A stretch of DNA of 64,000 bases from Acidovorax soli (lineage in GTDB: Bacteria > Pseudomonadota > Gammaproteobacteria > Burkholderiales > Burkholderiaceae_C), in contig NZ_JACHLK010000015.1 in the NCBI RefSeq assembly GCF_014207955.1, positions 62,001-126,000 on the forward strand. Direction: 5' to 3'. The notes beneath the pieces were generated by a model that was not told where the DNA came from, did no database searches, and was given only the letters and a program-made list of their open reading frames with translations. Both the position numbers and the translations under genes were made by a program. The stretch's first letter is position 1. Each line of letters begins with the position of its first letter. Positions 43,728 to 51,611 of the stretch are shown piece by piece.

Positions 43728-44789
43728 ATGGACCACCACCATCCCCACCACCACCCCGCCGGCCAGCCCCACCGCATCGACCTCGTCGTCTACCCCGGCT
43801 TCAAGGCGCTGGAGGCCGTGGGCCCCATGTCCGTGTTCGACTACGCCAACGTGCACCTGCGCCAGCACGGCCGGCCCGATGGCTACGCCGTGCGCGTGGT
43901 CGCAGCCCAGGCCGGGGCCGTGCAGTCCGACACCCTGATGGCCCTCGCCGCCACCCACACCCTGGCCGGGCTGGAGCAGCAACAGCAAGCAGGAGAAGGC
44001 GGCCCCGGCTGCACCGTGGTGCTGGTCGGCTCGCGCAACATCGAACAGGTGCTCGCCGCCTCGCCCGACCTGGTCGCCTGGGCCGCCCGCGTGGCCCCGC
44101 GCGTGGACCGCATGATCGCCCTGTGCTCCGGCAGCTTCTTTTTGGCTGCCGCCGGTCTGCTCGACGGCCGCCGCGCCGCCACCCACTGGAGCGTGGCTGC
44201 ACTGCTGCGCCAGCGCTACCCCGCCATCGACGTGGACCCCGACGCCATCTACGTGCGCGACGGATCGCTGTGGACATCGGCCGGCGTCACCGCCGGCATC
44301 GACCTCGCCCTGGCCCTGGTCGAAGAAGACTTCGGCCACGCCCTCGCGCTGGAGGTGGCGCGCGATCTGGTCATGTACCTCAAGCGCCCCGGCGGCCAGT
44401 CCCAGTTCAGCGTACAACTGGCCAGCCAGGGAGTCACCCACCGCGACATCCAGGCCGTGCAAAGCTGGGTGCTGGAGAACCTGCACGAACCCATGCCCCT
44501 GGCCGCCCTGGCGGCGCGCGCGGCCATGAGCGAACGGCACTTTCGGCGGGTGTTTGTGCAGGAGACGGGGCAGACGCCGTCGGCATTTGTCGATGCAGCG
44601 CGGTTGGAGGGGGCGCGGCGGTTGCTCGAATCATCAACCTCCCAGCCGCAGGCTGCACTGCCGATCAAGACCGTGGCCGCGCGCGTGGGCATGGGGTCGG
44701 AGCAGGCGTTGCGGCAGCTGTTTGTGCGGCATTTGGGGATTACGCCGCAGGCGTATCGGGAGAGGTTTGGGGGGCCGGGGAGGCGGTGA
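43728..44789 (+). CDS. GlxA-type transcriptional regulator (DJ-1/PfpI domain plus AraC HTH)
   Basis: Regulator of 353 aa. The N-terminal amidase-like domain (about residues 15-190) reads IDLVVYPGFKALEAVGPMSV and ALCSGSFFLAAAGLLDGRRA THW-type; the C-terminal AraC module has PLAALAARAAMSERHFRRVF and KTVAARVGMGSEQALRQLFV. It starts HHHPHHHP, a His-rich tail that may bind metal or be incidental. ATG 43728 is chosen because the domain begins there. It lies divergent to adhC, a possible target. The accessory island begins right after it. Confidence 0.92.
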   Translation: MDHHHPHHHPAGQPHRIDLVVYPGFKALEAVGPMSVFDYANVHLRQHGRPDGYAVRVVAAQAGAVQSDTLMALAATHTLAGLEQQQQAGEGGPGCTVVLVGSRNIEQVLAASPDLVAWAARVAPRVDRMIALCSGSFFLAAAGLLDGRRAATHWSVAALLRQRYPAIDVDPDAIYVRDGSLWTSAGVTAGIDLALALVEEDFGHALALEVARDLVMYLKRPGGQSQFSVQLASQGVTHRDIQAVQSWVLENLHEPMPLAALAARAAMSERHFRRVFVQETGQTPSAFVDAARLEGARRLLESSTSQPQAALPIKTVAARVGMGSEQALRQLFVRHLGITPQAYRERFGGPGRR

Positions 44790-44841
44790 TTTAAAGGCTT
44801 TGAGGTGCAAAGCTGCAATGGGGCTTGCGAAAGATTGAATA

Positions 44842-44857
44842 CTGTTTAAAAATACAG
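44842..44857. promoter_or_regulatory. LexA box, perfect CTGT-N8-ACAG
   Basis: CTGTTTAAAAATACAG, flanked as TACTG...CAGCA, lies 20 bp before the ATG of the three-gene cassette, so LexA would cover the promoter or start region. It matches the SOS consensus at all eight defining bases. Confidence 0.85.
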
Positions 44858-44877
44858 CATCATTCTGTGGAGACGCT

Positions 44878-45453
44878 ATGTCCAGCTATATCTTCGTGTC
44901 GCCAGGCTCCGACCCGGGAGCCGGCCTAGCACTCGTGGATCCAATGCTTAGCTCATCAAAACCATCAATGGGCACCTGCAGACCTGACTTGCGACGCATG
45001 GTCAAGCCCGGCGATCACATCTTCGTGATCAGTGGGAGCCGGGGGCGAACCATTCCCCAATATGTCATCGGCGGGATGCAGATTGACAAGAAGCTGGACG
45101 ATCAGCTCGAGGCTTTGCGGCGCCATCCCGAGAATGCACTACGCTTTGACGGCAAGCAGCGCACGGGAAACATCATTGCCTTACCTGATGGCACTCAGGA
45201 TCCGCGCGACCACCACGATAAGTTCGAAAGCAGGATCAAGAACTACATCTTGGGTAAAGATCCGGTGATGCTAGAGACTCCCAAGGAGGTAGAACTTGGC
45301 CGCGACCGCTCAGTAGGCATCCTCTCAAAAATTCTTGAAGTGCCAGGGTACCGGATGCAGCAAGTGGTGGGGCGTAGTCGCAAACTCTCGACCATGCAGG
45401 TAGACCGCCTGCTGCGTGCGCTAGATGACATCAAGCAAGAGGCGCGCTCGTGA
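44878..45453 (+). CDS. Nmad2-like (nucleotide-modification-associated) domain protein
   Basis: Protein of 191 aa, first gene of an SOS-type operon. The N-terminal half has the pattern of the Nmad2 family (PUA-like fold, seen near base-modification and defence genes): YIFVSPGSDPGAGLALVDPM, KPSMGTCRPDLRRMVKPGDH, IFVISGSRGRTIPQYVIGGM. The C-terminal third is helical and basic (KILEVPGYRMQQVVGRSRKL, QVDRLLRALDDIKQEA). ATG 44878 follows TGTGGAGA. It overlaps the next gene by 4 bp (GTGA). A sensor of modified nucleotides or damaged DNA is plausible, but the assignment rests on pattern recognition. Confidence 0.7.
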   Translation: MSSYIFVSPGSDPGAGLALVDPMLSSSKPSMGTCRPDLRRMVKPGDHIFVISGSRGRTIPQYVIGGMQIDKKLDDQLEALRRHPENALRFDGKQRTGNIIALPDGTQDPRDHHDKFESRIKNYILGKDPVMLETPKEVELGRDRSVGILSKILEVPGYRMQQVVGRSRKLSTMQVDRLLRALDDIKQEARS

Positions 45454-46577
45454 CCAACATTGCCGCTCACCTTGCGAGCAAGAGCCTCACGGTCGAGAAG
45501 GCTGCGAAAAAGGCCGGTATAACTCCTGATAGGTTTCAGCAAGTCGTGGGAGGCGCGAAAGCAACTCTGGGCGAGATGCGGGGCATAGCAAAGGCGCTGC
45601 AGATTCCTTTGTCCAGCTTGATGGATGGCAGGCGCGAGACGGCGGAACCGATCAAGATGCTGTTTCGGCAGACGTTGGAGCAGCGTGAGGCTGTAGAGGT
45701 CTCCTCACACATCGATGTGCTTTCGTCCCAGGTGCGGGACGCCCTATCCGTGGCTCGCGGACGATCTTCTGACCTCTCTTGGCTCGATATCTTCAAGGGA
45801 ATGGATGCGACCCCGGATGCGGCCTCCGAGTTCGCTGATTTATTTCGCAAGACGTTCGCGGATATTGACGACCTGGAGCCGTTCCCTCATTTGGCACAGG
45901 TGTTAGCCGATATGGGCGTATGGCTGCTTTTTTCTCGAGATCCTACTGTTGAGGGCGTCTCCGCGATTGTGGAGGGTCACGCGATCGTGATCATTGGTCC
46001 TCGCACCTTTAAGCCAAGGATGCTTTTCACGTTGGCGCATGAACTAGGGCATCTAGTTGCCCACCACGACGCTCGAAAACAAGGTTACGCGCACATGGAC
46101 AAAGAGGCGGACTGGTCACGCAGTCCTCGGCGAGCAGAGGAGAAGTTCGCCGACGCCTTTGCTTCGGCGCTACTGTTACCGAAACACGGCGTGCTGAGTG
46201 CTCTGAAAGCAGTGCGTGATCAACTTGGCATCTCTCAGCAGCCGCTCGGAGCTGCTGAGATCGCTTGGATCGGGCATATCTTTCACGTCAGCTTTGAAGT
46301 GGCGGCAAGGCGCTTTGAGACGTTTGGTCTACTTCCCTCAAGCGGTGCGCGTGCTTTCTACCAACGGTTGCAGGACGACTTTAAGAATCCCGAGAAATTC
46401 GCTGCGAGCGTAGGTGTCCCCTCGCGGCAGGATCTCGTGATTGCAACATCGCCAATGCTTATGGAGTCTGCTGCGGAGAAAGTGCGAACCGGTGAGTTGT
46501 CGCTTGGCAAAGCTGCGGAACTGCTAAACGTTCCGATTTCGGCCATCGTGGTCGCAAACTCGGAAATCAGCGCGTGA
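45450..46577 (+). CDS. XRE-ImmA/IrrE metallopeptidase
   Basis: Fusion of a DNA-binding domain and a zinc peptidase, 375 aa, GTG start overlapping the preceding stop. Residues 10-60 form an XRE-type helix-turn-helix (SLTVEKAAKKAGITPDRFQQ, MRGIAKALQIPLSSLMDG). The peptidase has HELGH at 197-201 and the downstream ligand motif EKFADAFASALLLP (Glu231). ImmA and IrrE cleave specific repressors in response to DNA damage; COG2856-Xre proteins also occur as toxin-antitoxin antitoxins. The following gene encodes a PIN-domain protein, so this is probably its regulator. Base composition is visibly less GC-rich than in the core genes. Confidence 0.9.
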   Translation: MTNIAAHLASKSLTVEKAAKKAGITPDRFQQVVGGAKATLGEMRGIAKALQIPLSSLMDGRRETAEPIKMLFRQTLEQREAVEVSSHIDVLSSQVRDALSVARGRSSDLSWLDIFKGMDATPDAASEFADLFRKTFADIDDLEPFPHLAQVLADMGVWLLFSRDPTVEGVSAIVEGHAIVIIGPRTFKPRMLFTLAHELGHLVAHHDARKQGYAHMDKEADWSRSPRRAEEKFADAFASALLLPKHGVLSALKAVRDQLGISQQPLGAAEIAWIGHIFHVSFEVAARRFETFGLLPSSGARAFYQRLQDDFKNPEKFAASVGVPSRQDLVIATSPMLMESAAEKVRTGELSLGKAAELLNVPISAIVVANSEISA

Positions 46578-47059
46578 TCGTCGTCCTCGACGCATCCACA
46601 TTGATTAACTTGCACAACGGTGGCGTGCTCGCCCAAGTCCTTTCGCTTCCTGGCCGTTCATTCCAAGTGAGTCCAGAAGTGCGTCGTGAATCGCGCACGG
46701 TTGCCAACGAGATTCAAGTCGCTGTCGAGCGTGGCGACATTGAATGGGTCGATGACACCGCAATAGCTGCTACGGAGTTCGAGGATGCATTGGCTTTTTG
46801 GGAGTTGGGCCCTGGAGAGACTGAGTGCATCCTAGCGGCGAAGGCGTTGGGATGTGTTGTTGCATGCGATGATGGTGCTGCGCGCAGGGTCATCGCACAG
46901 GAGATCGGCGCCTCTCGAATGACTGGAACTGTTGGCTTGCTTCGAGAAACTGTAGTCGCCGGGTACTTGACGGCGACGGAGGCCTTTACGGCCTATCTGC
47001 AAATGAAGCGCCTAGGTGGATTTCTGCCGCACTTGGCGTTGGCTGACTTTCAGCCTTAG
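46574..47059 (+). CDS. PIN-domain protein, DUF3368 type (putative toxin nuclease)
   Basis: Putative Mg-dependent RNase, 161 aa, GTG start overlapping the ImmA/IrrE gene by 4 bp. PIN acidic residues: Asp6 (VVLDAST), Glu82/Glu84 in LGPGETECI, Asp99-Asp100 in VACDDGAARRV. The DUF3368 pattern continues with RMTGTVGLLRETVVAGYLTA. DUF3368 proteins are usually paired with small antitoxins; here the partner seems to be the large XRE-peptidase. Its stop overlaps the stop of the converging gene by 4 bp. Confidence 0.88.
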   Translation: MIVVLDASTLINLHNGGVLAQVLSLPGRSFQVSPEVRRESRTVANEIQVAVERGDIEWVDDTAIAATEFEDALAFWELGPGETECILAAKALGCVVACDDGAARRVIAQEIGASRMTGTVGLLRETVVAGYLTATEAFTAYLQMKRLGGFLPHLALADFQP

Positions 47060-48153
47060 ATTGTCTCGGGGCGCAGCCCCAGTTTGTCCTCGCGTACCGG
47101 CCCAGTGGCGGAAAGCCCCAATTTTTTGCGCGTTCCAACGAATGGGTTGCCGATCGTTTTTTTGATCTGGCTCAAAGCCCGGAAACTCTGGCCGCACGAG
47201 TAGCACTCGTGATCAATGTGTGGCGTAAATGCGTGCTCGCCTTTATCGATGTGTGGCTCAGCACAATGCGGGCAGGACAAGTCTAACACCCTGCCCTCCA
47301 AGTGGGGCATGGCCGATTGCGCCATGTATGTCCGTACTTGATCGGCATCGATCTTAATGCCGTCAATTGTCACCTTGGCGTAGGTCTCATCTACTTCAGG
47401 AAATTCCTGATCATGCATTTTGAATGCATGTAAGTGAATTCCTGTCATTTCGGGATCTGAGGATGTCCATAAAATCGCCGGGTTCGATCCCCAGAGTTGA
47501 ATGCCACCGGGGTAGTCACATTGTTTGATCGCGATGCTGTCGGGAGCCTTCCGCTTTTTGGTGGGTGTTGCTCCAAGCATGTGGCGCAGGGCTGCAATGG
47601 GATTTCCGATACCAAGGCCCATAGGATCAGAGAATTGACGGCCGCAGCCGTGGCATTGGTGTTTACGATGAGAATGCACAGCAAACCAGTCGCGATCAAG
47701 ATGGGGAAAGCCACAGTAAACACAATGGACCGGGATGGTCTCAAAGCCGAAGACGCTGGAGATCATGTAGTTGATCGCGTCGATCTCATCAACGTTCACC
47801 CAGCCATCGGAGAGTAAATCAACCCTATAAGGAACCTGCAACCTCCGATAGGTCTTGTCAATGTTTTTCAAGCCGCCTTTGGTCGATCTTGCATGTACAT
47901 GTATGCCTCGGTCAATGGGCTGGGTCGTAGTGTCATAGATCGCGGGAACCGAACCCCAAAGCGCGATTCCGCCCGGATAGTCGACGAAATTCAAATGCAG
48001 TGTTTCCTCGGCCTTGATCGGCGGATCGTCAGCCGCGACACACTTGTCCGCAGCTACCCCATACTTTGCTGTGGCGTTGGCATGGTGTTCCATGCACCAA
48101 TAACGGGTACCGCCATCTCGGCGCTTTCCCACTGCTATGATTTTGCAACTCAT
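47056..48153 (-). CDS. Unrecognised duplicated Cys/His-rich protein
   Basis: Product of 365 aa, not recognised. It consists of two tandem copies of one module. Copy 1 (58-188): DYPGGIALWGSVPAI, GIHVHA, then a zinc-type cluster CVYCGFPHLDRDW...HQCHGCGRQF and GIGNP. Copy 2 (213-340): DYPGGIQLWGSNPAI, GIHLHA, CPHCAEPHIDKGE...HECYSCGQSF and IGNP. An N-terminal Cys/His group (C3, C20, H23, H24, C38) precedes them. ATG 48153 is preferred to TTG 48159; neither has a good ribosome site. It converges on the PIN gene and is divergent from the Mrr-like gene. Confidence 0.82.
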   Translation of the reverse strand: MSCKIIAVGKRRDGGTRYWCMEHHANATAKYGVAADKCVAADDPPIKAEETLHLNFVDYPGGIALWGSVPAIYDTTTQPIDRGIHVHARSTKGGLKNIDKTYRRLQVPYRVDLLSDGWVNVDEIDAINYMISSVFGFETIPVHCVYCGFPHLDRDWFAVHSHRKHQCHGCGRQFSDPMGLGIGNPIAALRHMLGATPTKKRKAPDSIAIKQCDYPGGIQLWGSNPAILWTSSDPEMTGIHLHAFKMHDQEFPEVDETYAKVTIDGIKIDADQVRTYMAQSAMPHLEGRVLDLSCPHCAEPHIDKGEHAFTPHIDHECYSCGQSFRALSQIKKTIGNPFVGTRKKLGLSATGPVREDKLGLRPETI

Positions 48154-48297
48154 CTGCAAATTATTGCGTGACTTCTAAGCAAATGTCACGCCTTGTCGGC
48201 ATTGGTGTTTGTACTGATTGGTTCAAAAATGATTCGACTTTAAAGGAGCGGCAGTAGTAAAAACTTTGTATGATCACTCAGTCATGGAGGAGAGGAA

Positions 48298-49011
48298 GTG
48301 ACTGAAGATTGGAAGGGATATCAGGAAGAGGCTGCGGCGCTTTTTCGATCAATGGGACTTGATGCGAATACAGACGTAACACTGAATGGGGCTCGAACGT
48401 CTCATGCTGTCGACGTGGTGGTGAAATCACACCATGCTGGCTTTGATGTAACTTGGTTAGTGGAATGCAAACATTGGAAAACACCAGTCTCTAAATTGCA
48501 CGTTCTTGGATTGCGTCAAATTGTGGTGGATCTGGGCGCTGATAGAGGGATAATTTTATGTGAATCGGGTTTTCAAAGCGGAGCAATAGAAGCTGCGAAT
48601 CTCACAAATGTGCAATTAACAACACTTGAACAGGTGCGCGCTACCGCAGGTGGCGATATAGCCGCTATGCGTCTCCGAGAACTTTATGATCGCTTGGAGG
48701 TCTGCAGGGTGCAGTATTGGGATTTACCCAAATACCATCGTATTGAGCATGGACTTAGAGGTGATTTGGGAGATGATTGGGCCTACTCCGGGACTTTGGT
48801 TCTTGAGGCATGTGCTGAGTTGCTAGCCCGTTCTCTGCGAGGTATATATCCTATTCAGTTGATCAATGTGGCGGGATTGATTGTATTTGGAAGAGATCGA
48901 GAGTTTTTGTCGGTGCAAGATGTGGTGTCGGTGATCACAGCACAGCTCTGTGAGCTGGAACAGAAGCTGAGCGCGGCTATTATTGCCTTCCAAAACCAAG
49001 CCAAAGAATAG
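48298..49011 (+). CDS. Mrr-like restriction endonuclease-domain protein
   Basis: Protein of 237 aa with an N-terminal PD-(D/E)XK nuclease domain: helix YQEEAAALFRSMGLDANTDV, Asp39 (SHAVDVVV) and Glu56-Cys-Lys58 (WLVECKHW), then LRQIVVDLGADRGIILCESG, the Mrr/RecB-like end. The C-terminal half (about 110-237) is helical and unrecognised. It starts with GTG 48298, with GGAGGAGAGG 5 nt upstream. A five-codon frame (ATG 48284, MEERK) ends in a TGA that overlaps this GTG. Mrr-type enzymes cut modified DNA or act on tailspike/phage DNA; no methylase is present. The gene is AT-rich, a sign of transfer. Confidence 0.85.
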   Translation: MTEDWKGYQEEAAALFRSMGLDANTDVTLNGARTSHAVDVVVKSHHAGFDVTWLVECKHWKTPVSKLHVLGLRQIVVDLGADRGIILCESGFQSGAIEAANLTNVQLTTLEQVRATAGGDIAAMRLRELYDRLEVCRVQYWDLPKYHRIEHGLRGDLGDDWAYSGTLVLEACAELLARSLRGIYPIQLINVAGLIVFGRDREFLSVQDVVSVITAQLCELEQKLSAAIIAFQNQAKE

Positions 49012-49075
49012 AAAATCTGTCAGGTGCGAGAGGTTTATTGCCGACCCACCCCTCGTGCTACCAACGAATACTTGC

Positions 49076-49103
49076 AATAAAAAAGCCCGCCGAAGCGGGC
49101 TTT
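49076..49103 (-). terminator. Terminator of gltA
   Basis: Stem AAGCCCGC / GCGGGCTT with loop CGAA (49083-49102), preceded on the plus strand by AATAAAAA, which is the T-run of the minus-strand transcript. It may also stop the converging Mrr-like gene. Confidence 0.85.
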
Positions 49104-49150
49104 CCTGTCTGTGCCAAGAAGACCGAAGCCTTCTTCGCGCAACCAAACGC

Positions 49151-50461
49151 TCAGCGCTTGGCCAGTGGCGGCACGTCGCGGCGCACGGAGCCCGTGAACA
49201 GCTGGCGTGGGCGGCCGATCTTGTACTCGGGGTCGCCGATCATTTCGTTCAGCTGGGCGATCCAGCCGACGGTGCGGGCCAGGCTGAAGATGCCGGTGAA
49301 CAGGTTCACGGGGATGCCGATGGCGCGCTGCACGATGCCGGAGTAGAAGTCCACGTTCGGGTAGAGCTTGCGCTGCACGAAGTAGTCGTCTTCCAGGGCG
49401 ATCTTTTCCAGTTCTTTGGCCAGCTTGAACAGCGGGTCGTTTTCCAGGCCCAGTTCGGCCAGCACTTCGTTGCAGGTTTCCTGCATGAGCTTGGCGCGGG
49501 GGTCGTAGTTCTTGTACACGCGGTGGCCAAAGCCCATGAGCTTGACGCCGGAGTTCTTGTCCTTGACCTGCTTGATGAACTCGCCGATCTTTTCCACGCC
49601 GCCTTGGGCCTGGATGTCGTACAGCATGTTCAGGGCTGCTTCGTTGGCGCCGCCGTGGGCAGGGCCCCACAGGCAGGCCACGCCGGCGGCGATGGCTGCG
49701 AACGGGTTGGTGCCCGACGAGCCGCACAGGCGCACGGTGGAGGTCGATGCGTTCTGCTCGTGGTCAGCGTGCAGGATGAAGATGCGGTCCAGCGCGCGTT
49801 CCAGCACGGGGTTGACCTTGTACTCTTCGCAGGGCGTGCCGAACATCATGCGCAGGAAGTTGCCTGCGTAGCTCAGGTTGTTCTGCGGGTACATGTAGGG
49901 CTGGCCCACACCGTACTTGTACGCCATGGCCACCAGGGTGGGCATCTTGGCGATCAGGCGGATAGCGGCGATCTCACGGTGCTGCGGGTTGTTGATGTCC
50001 GTGCTGTCGTGGTAGAAGGCCGACAGGGCGCCCACCAGGCCGGTCAGCACGGCCATGGGGTGCGCGTCGCGGCGGAAGCCACGCAGGAAGAACTGCATCT
50101 GCTCGTTGACCATGGTGTGGTTGGTCACGCGGCTGGTGAAGTCGGTCTTCTGGGCTTCGTTGGGCAGGTCACCGTACAGCAGCAGGTGGCAGGTTTCCAG
50201 GAAGTCGCAGTTCTGTGCCAACTGCTCAATGGGGTAGCCGCGGTACAGCAGTTCGCCCTTGTCGCCATCGATGTACGTGATGGCCGACTGGGTCGCTGCC
50301 GTCGACAGGAAGCCCGGGTCATAGGTGAACATGCCCGTTTGCGCGTACAGCTTGCGGATGTCGATGACGTCCGGGCCAATACTGCCCTGGTAGACCGGCA
50401 GGTCCACGCTGGGGCTGCCGTTACTGAACGACAGGGTGGCTTTGTTGTCAGCTAGCTTCAT
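49151..50461 (-). CDS. gltA: Citrate synthase (type II)
   Basis: Condenses acetyl-CoA and oxaloacetate, 436 aa, hexameric GltA type. Marks: [20 protein letters not shown] near the N-terminus, catalytic His in [40 protein letters not shown], and [20 protein letters not shown]. The start ATG 50461 ([12 protein letters not shown]) is the family start; the open frame upstream is noise. It stands 58 bp after sdhE on the same strand, at the end of the sdh cluster. Confidence 0.97.
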   Translation of the reverse strand: MKLADNKATLSFSNGSPSVDLPVYQGSIGPDVIDIRKLYAQTGMFTYDPGFLSTAATQSAITYIDGDKGELLYRGYPIEQLAQNCDFLETCHLLLYGDLPNEAQKTDFTSRVTNHTMVNEQMQFFLRGFRRDAHPMAVLTGLVGALSAFYHDSTDINNPQHREIAAIRLIAKMPTLVAMAYKYGVGQPYMYPQNNLSYAGNFLRMMFGTPCEEYKVNPVLERALDRIFILHADHEQNASTSTVRLCGSSGTNPFAAIAAGVACLWGPAHGGANEAALNMLYDIQAQGGVEKIGEFIKQVKDKNSGVKLMGFGHRVYKNYDPRAKLMQETCNEVLAELGLENDPLFKLAKELEKIALEDDYFVQRKLYPNVDFYSGIVQRAIGIPVNLFTGIFSLARTVGWIAQLNEMIGDPEYKIGRPRQLFTGSVRRDVPPLAKR

Positions 50462-50519
50462 TGTTACTTTCCTTGGGTAGGTTGCCGGAATTCCGGTGGT
50501 AAGGGGCCCTGTCTCCAGA

Positions 50520-50846
50520 TCAGGCCCGGGGCCGCGCTGCGCCACCACTGAGCCGCAGCATGCCGAGTACTTCACGCACTTCTTCTGTATCGAGAGGACC
50601 TTCGGGCTCGCGGCGAGCAAGCACCAGGTCCAAAAGGTCGTTGTCTGCCAGGTTCATCAGCTCGGTCATGCCGTAGGCCTGGCGCCAGTTGAGGCTCGCC
50701 CCGTGCAGCGCGAAGAAGTTCTCGATGTAGAGATCGTTCTCCAGCAGGCCGCGCCGTGAACGCCAGTGCAGCTTGGCGCGTTCGCGGTCGTCCAGCAGGT
50801 CGGTCGGAGCCGGCGTGCGGGCGAGGGGGGGCGAGGTCTCGGACAT
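50520..50846 (-). CDS. sdhE: FAD assembly factor SdhE
   Basis: Small flavinylation factor for SdhA, 108 aa. The conserved RGxxE-type motif appears as [15 protein letters not shown], followed by [17 protein letters not shown]. An N-terminal Pro/Thr extension (1-20) is longer than in E. coli. It sits between sdhB and gltA, where betaproteobacteria usually have it. Confidence 0.92.
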   Translation of the reverse strand: MSETSPPLARTPAPTDLLDDRERAKLHWRSRRGLLENDLYIENFFALHGASLNWRQAYGMTELMNLADNDLLDLVLARREPEGPLDTEEVREVLGMLRLSGGAARPRA

Positions 50847-50881
50847 GGCAGGGTTCGCTCGTTCGTTCGCTCTTCTTCAGA

Positions 50882-51583
50882 TCAGACGGCGCGGCGCACC
50901 ATCAGTTCCTTGATCTTGCCGATGGCCATCGTGGGGTTCAGGCCCTTGGGGCAGACGTCCACGCAGTTCATGATGGTGTGGCAGCGGAACAGGCGGTACG
51001 GGTCTTCCAGGTTATCCAGGCGCGCACCCGTGGCTTCGTCGCGGCTGTCGGCGATGAAGCGGTAGGCCTGCAGCAGGCCGGCGGGGCCCACGAACTTGTC
51101 GGGGTTCCACCAGAAGCTGGGGCAGCTCGTGGAGCAGCTGGCGCACAGAATGCACTCGTACAGGCCGTTGAGCTCTTCGCGCTCTTCGGGGCTCTGCAGG
51201 CGTTCCTTCTCGGGGGCCAGGTCTTCGGTGATCAGGTAGGGCTTGATCGAGTTGTACTGCTTGAAGAACTGCGTCATGTCCACGATCAGGTCGCGGATCA
51301 CCGGCAGGCCGGGCAGGGGCTTCAGAACAATGGTGCCCTTGAGGGTGTTCATGTTCGTCAGGCAGGCCAGGCCGTTCTTGCCGTTGATGTTCATGGCGTC
51401 CGAACCGCACACGCCTTCGCGGCACGAACGGCGGAACGACAGGCTGGGGTCTTGCTGCTTGAGCTTGACCAGGGCGTCGAGCAGCATGCGCTCGTGGCCA
51501 TCGAGCTCGATCTCGATGGTCTGCATGTAGGGCTTGGCGTCCTTGTCCGGGTCGTAGCGGTAGATTTGAAAGGTGCGCTTCAT
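50882..51583 (-). CDS. sdhB: Succinate dehydrogenase iron-sulphur subunit
   Basis: Electron-transfer subunit of complex II, 233 aa. [2Fe-2S] cysteines in SCREGVCGSDAM with the later CLTNMN; [4Fe-4S] and [3Fe-4S] ligands in CILCASCSTSCPSFW and CHTIMNCVDVCPKGL. It follows sdhA by 28 bp in the order C-D-A-B-E. Confidence 0.97.
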   Translation of the reverse strand: MKRTFQIYRYDPDKDAKPYMQTIEIELDGHERMLLDALVKLKQQDPSLSFRRSCREGVCGSDAMNINGKNGLACLTNMNTLKGTIVLKPLPGLPVIRDLIVDMTQFFKQYNSIKPYLITEDLAPEKERLQSPEEREELNGLYECILCASCSTSCPSFWWNPDKFVGPAGLLQAYRFIADSRDEATGARLDNLEDPYRLFRCHTIMNCVDVCPKGLNPTMAIGKIKELMVRRAV

Positions 51584-51611
51584 GTTGTTCTTTCGTGAGG
51601 CTGCTGGTTCT

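Noticed and set aside
43728-43760. The His-rich start of the GlxA-type regulator as a metal sensor.
   Set aside because: The stretch is short, outside the domains, and could be incidental; nothing else suggests metal sensing.
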